Origin: Minisyncoccota bacterium
GTDB lineage: Bacteria; Patescibacteriota; Minisyncoccia; JAHIHE01; JAGLIN01
Assembly (NCBI GenBank): GCA_023142995.1
Contig: JAGLIM010000006.1
Location: 1-32,576 of the forward strand
Direction: 5' to 3'
DNA length: 32,576 bases
The translations under genes were made by a program, and so were the position numbers. The notes under the pieces are model-generated. The model had not been told where the DNA came from and searched no databases. It saw nothing but the letters and a program-made list of their open reading frames with translations. Below, one piece after another: positions 29,857 through 32,576 of this stretch (positions within the stretch are counted from its first letter, which is position 1; the number at the start of each line of letters is the position of its first letter).

Positions 29857-31323
29857 ATGATGGATATAAATAATTGGGAATACGATGAACAAAAGACACG
29901 ACCAGGCGATCCGTTGATTGCCGACAAGTATCATTTCACTCAAATAAAAACAATTTGGGCATTAGGATTTTCTGAAGTCAAAACAGTTCATGATTGTTTT
30001 GTCAGAAGAACTCCTTTTGGTAGCTATCTGCTGGTGAATGGAATTGAAAGAGTGATAAAGCATCTGCATAATTTTAGATTTACTGCTGAAGATATTGAAG
30101 CAATAAGTTTAATGGATCCGCTCAGTTTAACGCCAAAGTATGATGGATATCTTGACTATCTTGCAAATCTTCGATTTAAAGGAGATGTATGGGCCATTCC
30201 GGAGGGAAATTTAGCTTTTCCAAAAGAACCCATTTTGAGAGTTGAGGGCAATTGGGCTGAAACATGGATGGTTGAAAGTGCGATCTTGAAAGCGGTTGAT
30301 GATGCTTCTTTGATTGCAACTTATGCGTCAAGGGTAAAAGAGGCGGCAGGTCGAGTTCCATCATTTGATTTTGGTTTAAGAAGATCAAAAGGTGACGGGG
30401 CTAATGTAAGTTCTGCAAGAGCTGCTTATGTCGGAGGGTTGGATGCGACCTCGAATGGTAGAGCTGCGAGCAATCTTAAAATTCCATGGGTAGGGACAAC
30501 ATCTCATGAAGGAATTGCTGGTTTGACGGCTTTATTGGGATCAGAAGTTGACGCTTTTGTGGCTATGATGACACATAACGAAGGAAATGACGTACTCATC
30601 GCAGACACTTTTAGCACAATGTCAGGAACTGAGAATATAAAAAGAGCGGCTAAGATTGTTGGCAGACCGGTAAAAGGGGTGCGAACCGACAGTGGCGACA
30701 CAATTGGATATGCTTTTAAGATGAGGGAAAGTGATCCAAATAAAGAAGGTTTTGAAGGAATTATGCCTACTGGCGACTATACTTTTGAATTGATCCACGA
30801 GGCCATAAAAAGAGGAGCTCCGGTAACGGGATTTGCTGTTGGAGGAAAAATGGTTGCGCCATCAAATCCAACAACCGCGGGTTCTGTGTATAAGCTTGTC
30901 GCAATGAATATTGACGAAGAAATGGTTCCAGTCATCAAAATATCTGATGACGAAATCAAAACTCTTCTTCCTGATAGAAAAAATACCTGGCGAAAAGTAG
31001 ATGGTGGACAGATCATTGGCGATGTCATCGCGTCTGATAATGAAGGGAAGCCAGACGGAGAGTATGAGCCAGTTTTGGTTCAGGTAATGAGGGGAGGTAA
31101 CACTAGAAGAAGTAAGATACTCATTGAACCTAGAGATTTGCAGGACATTCAGGCATTCGCGCGGGAAAACATCGCGATGTTGCCGACAAAATATCGCCGA
31201 ATAGAAAATCCTGTGCCATATCCGGTTAGGATCAGCGATAACCTGAAAGATCTACAGAGAAAGATAATTTCAGAGATTAAAGCAAAACAAGCTCAGATTG
31301 ATGAGATTGTGATAATCCAATAA
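29857..31323 (+). CDS. pncB: Nicotinate phosphoribosyltransferase
   Basis: PncB converts nicotinate and PRPP to NaMN. Landmarks are DKYHFTQ, FVRRTPFGSYLLVNG, FDFGLRRSKG, GTTSHEGI with the phosphorylated-His position, and GVRTDSGDTIGYAFKMR, with the late VGGKMVAPSNP loop. The length of 488 residues fits the longer bacterial PncB type. AGGAGG precedes two adjacent ATGs; either could be used. It is sixth in the operon, 24 bases after the adenylyltransferase and 14 before the nicotinamidase, so the salvage steps are encoded together. A nicotinamide-specific (NAMPT) activity is less likely because the nicotinamidase follows. Confidence 0.95.
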   Translation: MMDINNWEYDEQKTRPGDPLIADKYHFTQIKTIWALGFSEVKTVHDCFVRRTPFGSYLLVNGIERVIKHLHNFRFTAEDIEAISLMDPLSLTPKYDGYLDYLANLRFKGDVWAIPEGNLAFPKEPILRVEGNWAETWMVESAILKAVDDASLIATYASRVKEAAGRVPSFDFGLRRSKGDGANVSSARAAYVGGLDATSNGRAASNLKIPWVGTTSHEGIAGLTALLGSEVDAFVAMMTHNEGNDVLIADTFSTMSGTENIKRAAKIVGRPVKGVRTDSGDTIGYAFKMRESDPNKEGFEGIMPTGDYTFELIHEAIKRGAPVTGFAVGGKMVAPSNPTTAGSVYKLVAMNIDEEMVPVIKISDDEIKTLLPDRKNTWRKVDGGQIIGDVIASDNEGKPDGEYEPVLVQVMRGGNTRRSKILIEPRDLQDIQAFARENIAMLPTKYRRIENPVPYPVRISDNLKDLQRKIISEIKAKQAQIDEIVIIQ

Positions 31324-31336
31324 GGAGGAAGATGAA

Positions 31337-31894
31337 ATGACCAGTAGGACAATGATAAGAGGTATAATACTTGTAGTAGACGATATAGATGGGTTTCTCA
31401 AAGAAGGAATTCTTGCCGATAAGAAGAACATGGTGGTTGTTCCAGAGACAAGAAAGCTCTTGAGAAGGAAAATTTCCGAAGGATGGGAAGTTATATTCCT
31501 ATGCGATAGTCACAAAGAGGGAGATCCTGAGCTTCAAATATTTGAGGATCACTGCATGGCTGGGACAAAGGAAGCTAAGGTAGTTGATGAATTATTTGAG
31601 TTTGTCACTCCAGAGAACTATATTCCAAAGCCTGGTCATGATGGTTTTTATGGCACTAATCTGGAAGAAATCATTAAGCAGAAGAATCCAGAGAAGATAG
31701 TTGTTGTTGGTGTTTGTACGGATGTCTGTGTATTGTACACAATAATCGGTCTACGCAATATCAAATTGCCAAATCCTGATTGTCAAGTAATAGTTCCAAA
31801 AGATTGTGTTAGAGCGTTTGATGTAGCTAACACAGACGTGTGGTTTGCTCACATGAAAAATGTTTTGGATGTTCAGGTAGTTAAAAAACAGTAG
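31337..31894 (+). CDS. pncA: Nicotinamidase, isochorismatase-like hydrolase
   Basis: PncA hydrolyses nicotinamide to nicotinate and ammonia. The catalytic triad reads Asp15 (LVVDDIDGF), Lys98 (IPKPGHDGFYGT) and Cys131 (VCTDVCVLY). The metal site fits CDSH (Asp57, His59) with EDHCMAGT (His72), matching the usual DxH..H arrangement. The region between these is shorter than in E. coli PncA, where a WHPANH segment sits. The ammonia released could serve the glutaminase-free NadE of the same operon. AAGGAGG precedes the ATG. It is the last gene of the operon, followed by a strong terminator. Confidence 0.92.
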   Translation: MTSRTMIRGIILVVDDIDGFLKEGILADKKNMVVVPETRKLLRRKISEGWEVIFLCDSHKEGDPELQIFEDHCMAGTKEAKVVDELFEFVTPENYIPKPGHDGFYGTNLEEIIKQKNPEKIVVVGVCTDVCVLYTIIGLRNIKLPNPDCQVIVPKDCVRAFDVANTDVWFAHMKNVLDVQVVKKQ

Positions 31895-31946
31895 GAAATA
31901 TAAAAGAATAAAAATAAATTAATAAAGAAATTACAAAATAAGTAAA

Positions 31947-31979
31947 AGCTATCTGCAACGCAGATAGCTCTTTTTATTA
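31947..31979 (+). terminator. Terminator of the NAD salvage operon
   Basis: AGCTATCTGC / GCAGATAGCT is a perfect 10-bp stem with loop AAC, followed by CTTTTTATTA. It lies 53 bases after the pncA stop. Confidence 0.93.
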
Positions 31980-32014
31980 TCTAAAAACATGTTGATTCCA
32001 TATTCCGTTGTGTT

Positions 32015-32042
32015 GGCTCCATACTCCATGTGGAGCCTTTTG
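32015..32042 (+). terminator. Second hairpin after the NAD operon
   Basis: GGCTCCA / TGGAGCC is a 7-bp stem with a 9-base loop, then TTTTG. The T-run is short; it may be a back-up terminator. Confidence 0.5.
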
Positions 32043-32101
32043 TGATTTAGAAAAAATTATTTGTTTTGTGTATTATATAGTACTACTATTCTAAACTTTT
32101 C

Positions 32102-32210
32102 TGTCATCCTGAATTTATTTCAGGATCTTTTAATTACTACAATTAGCTTGTGATTTGTAGGTTAACTTAACATAAAATACAATAGATTCTGAACTAAATT
32201 CAGAATGACA
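32102..32210. mobile_element. MITE-like element, shorter relative of the one at 17418
   Basis: The ends TGTCATCCTGAATTTATTTC.. and, on the other strand, TGTCATTCTGAATTTAGTTC.. match each other and the 27-bp ends of the 17418 element. An inner stretch (CTTGTGATTTGTAGG) resembles, inverted, AAATCACAA of the first element. No ORF is present. Decayed arms of the same type follow to about 32272, so the stretch between pncA and the last gene is mainly terminators and these repeats. Confidence 0.72.
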
Positions 32211-32297
32211 TCTATTGTGCAGTTGTTATTCCTGAGCTAAATTTAGGACAGACCTTGAACCAAATTCAGACAAACTGGTGAATTTAGAATAATATCA

Positions 32298-32576
32298 CTA
32301 TACAACTCCCCACAAAATTGTTATTCCCATACCAAGCATAATTAACCCAGCAATCAGGTGTAAGAATTTTATTTTACTGCTTCTTAATTTTTCCAGTTTT
32401 TTAGGATCTAAGCCCTTGTAAACTCCTATAGTAATTAAGACCATTGGGGAAATAAAGATTAGATTGTAAAGTAAGAGCATCCAAAGGGCGGTGCTGAAAG
32501 TAGCAGTGTTGCCGAGCATTCCCATAACAACAATATACGGACCAGAGGTACATGGGAGCAAAAATAAACTTACCAA
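32298..32576 (-). CDS. CcdA/DsbD-like membrane protein, C-terminal part
   Basis: The frame is open to the window edge, so this is the C-terminal 92 residues of a longer protein; the start in the track is not real. It has three hydrophobic segments. LFLLPCTSGPYIVVMGML places a Cys after Pro in the first, as in the CcdA/DsbD family that moves electrons across the membrane through a Cys pair. A charged loop (GLDPKKLEKLRSSKIK) and a final helix (LIAGLIMLGMGITILWGVV) follow. The partner Cys would be in the missing part. A related transporter family is the alternative. Confidence 0.65.
   Translation of the reverse strand: MVSLFLLPCTSGPYIVVMGMLGNTATFSTALWMLLLYNLIFISPMVLITIGVYKGLDPKKLEKLRSSKIKFLHLIAGLIMLGMGITILWGVV

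Overview
The window is AT-rich bacterial DNA using the standard code: TGA serves as a stop in several genes, for example the cytosine methyltransferase and the minus-strand nucleotidyltransferase. Genes are mostly on the + strand. Many start codons in the metabolic operons have good Shine-Dalgarno sites, while the defence genes mostly lack them. The defence island, odd surface proteins, divergent small families and dispersed palindromic repeats suggest an uncultivated bacterium, possibly of the Candidate Phyla Radiation (Patescibacteria). That placement is inference; no rRNA or ribosomal protein gene is present to test it.

Layout. (1) 1-1286: the end of an unidentified gene, a 100-aa orphan gene, and three hairpin terminators. 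(2) 1287-9707: a defence island. It holds a C5-cytosine methyltransferase, a ParB/sulfiredoxin-fold protein, an SNF2-type helicase and a DUF3883 (nuclease-like) protein in one tightly packed operon, then a TOTE-type primase-helicase. (3) 9816-14906: surface and envelope genes: a membrane-anchored GerMN-domain protein, a carbonic-anhydrase-like protein, and a cobalamin riboswitch ahead of a secreted transcobalamin-like protein with prenyltransferase-like repeats and a DUF4430 domain, then a small membrane-anchored beta-rich protein. (4) 14951-18558: the NAD regulator nrtR and the de novo genes nadB and nadA. (5) 18811-25353: an unusual four-gene operon (degenerate protein kinase, vWA protein, divergent PurA-like enzyme, SAM/HhH-domain protein) facing a convergent gene with a nucleotidyltransferase core. 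(6) 25967-31894: a seven-gene NAD salvage operon, nadE - radical SAM - nadK - Nudix - NMN adenylyltransferase - pncB - pncA. (7) The right end: terminators, a palindrome-bounded repeat element and a partial CcdA-like membrane protein.

How the genes work together. PncA, PncB, the adenylyltransferase and NadE make a complete nicotinamide-to-NAD (Preiss-Handler) route, NadK adds NADP, and NadB/NadA make quinolinate. NadC, needed to join the two routes, is not in the window. Four 15-bp sites of the form GTGT-N7-ACAC lie before nrtR, before nadB and (twice) before the nadE operon, which fits a local NrtR regulon. Two of them sit directly behind near-identical promoters.

The strongest candidate for an undescribed system is the operon in part 5. 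Its PurA-like enzyme keeps the catalytic Asp and His of adenylosuccinate synthetase but has lost the usual guanine-recognition motif. It is paired with a vWA protein and a kinase lacking the usual lysine, and lies between two blocks of NAD genes. I infer a nucleotide-derived metabolite or signalling pathway; its substrate cannot be read from the sequence.
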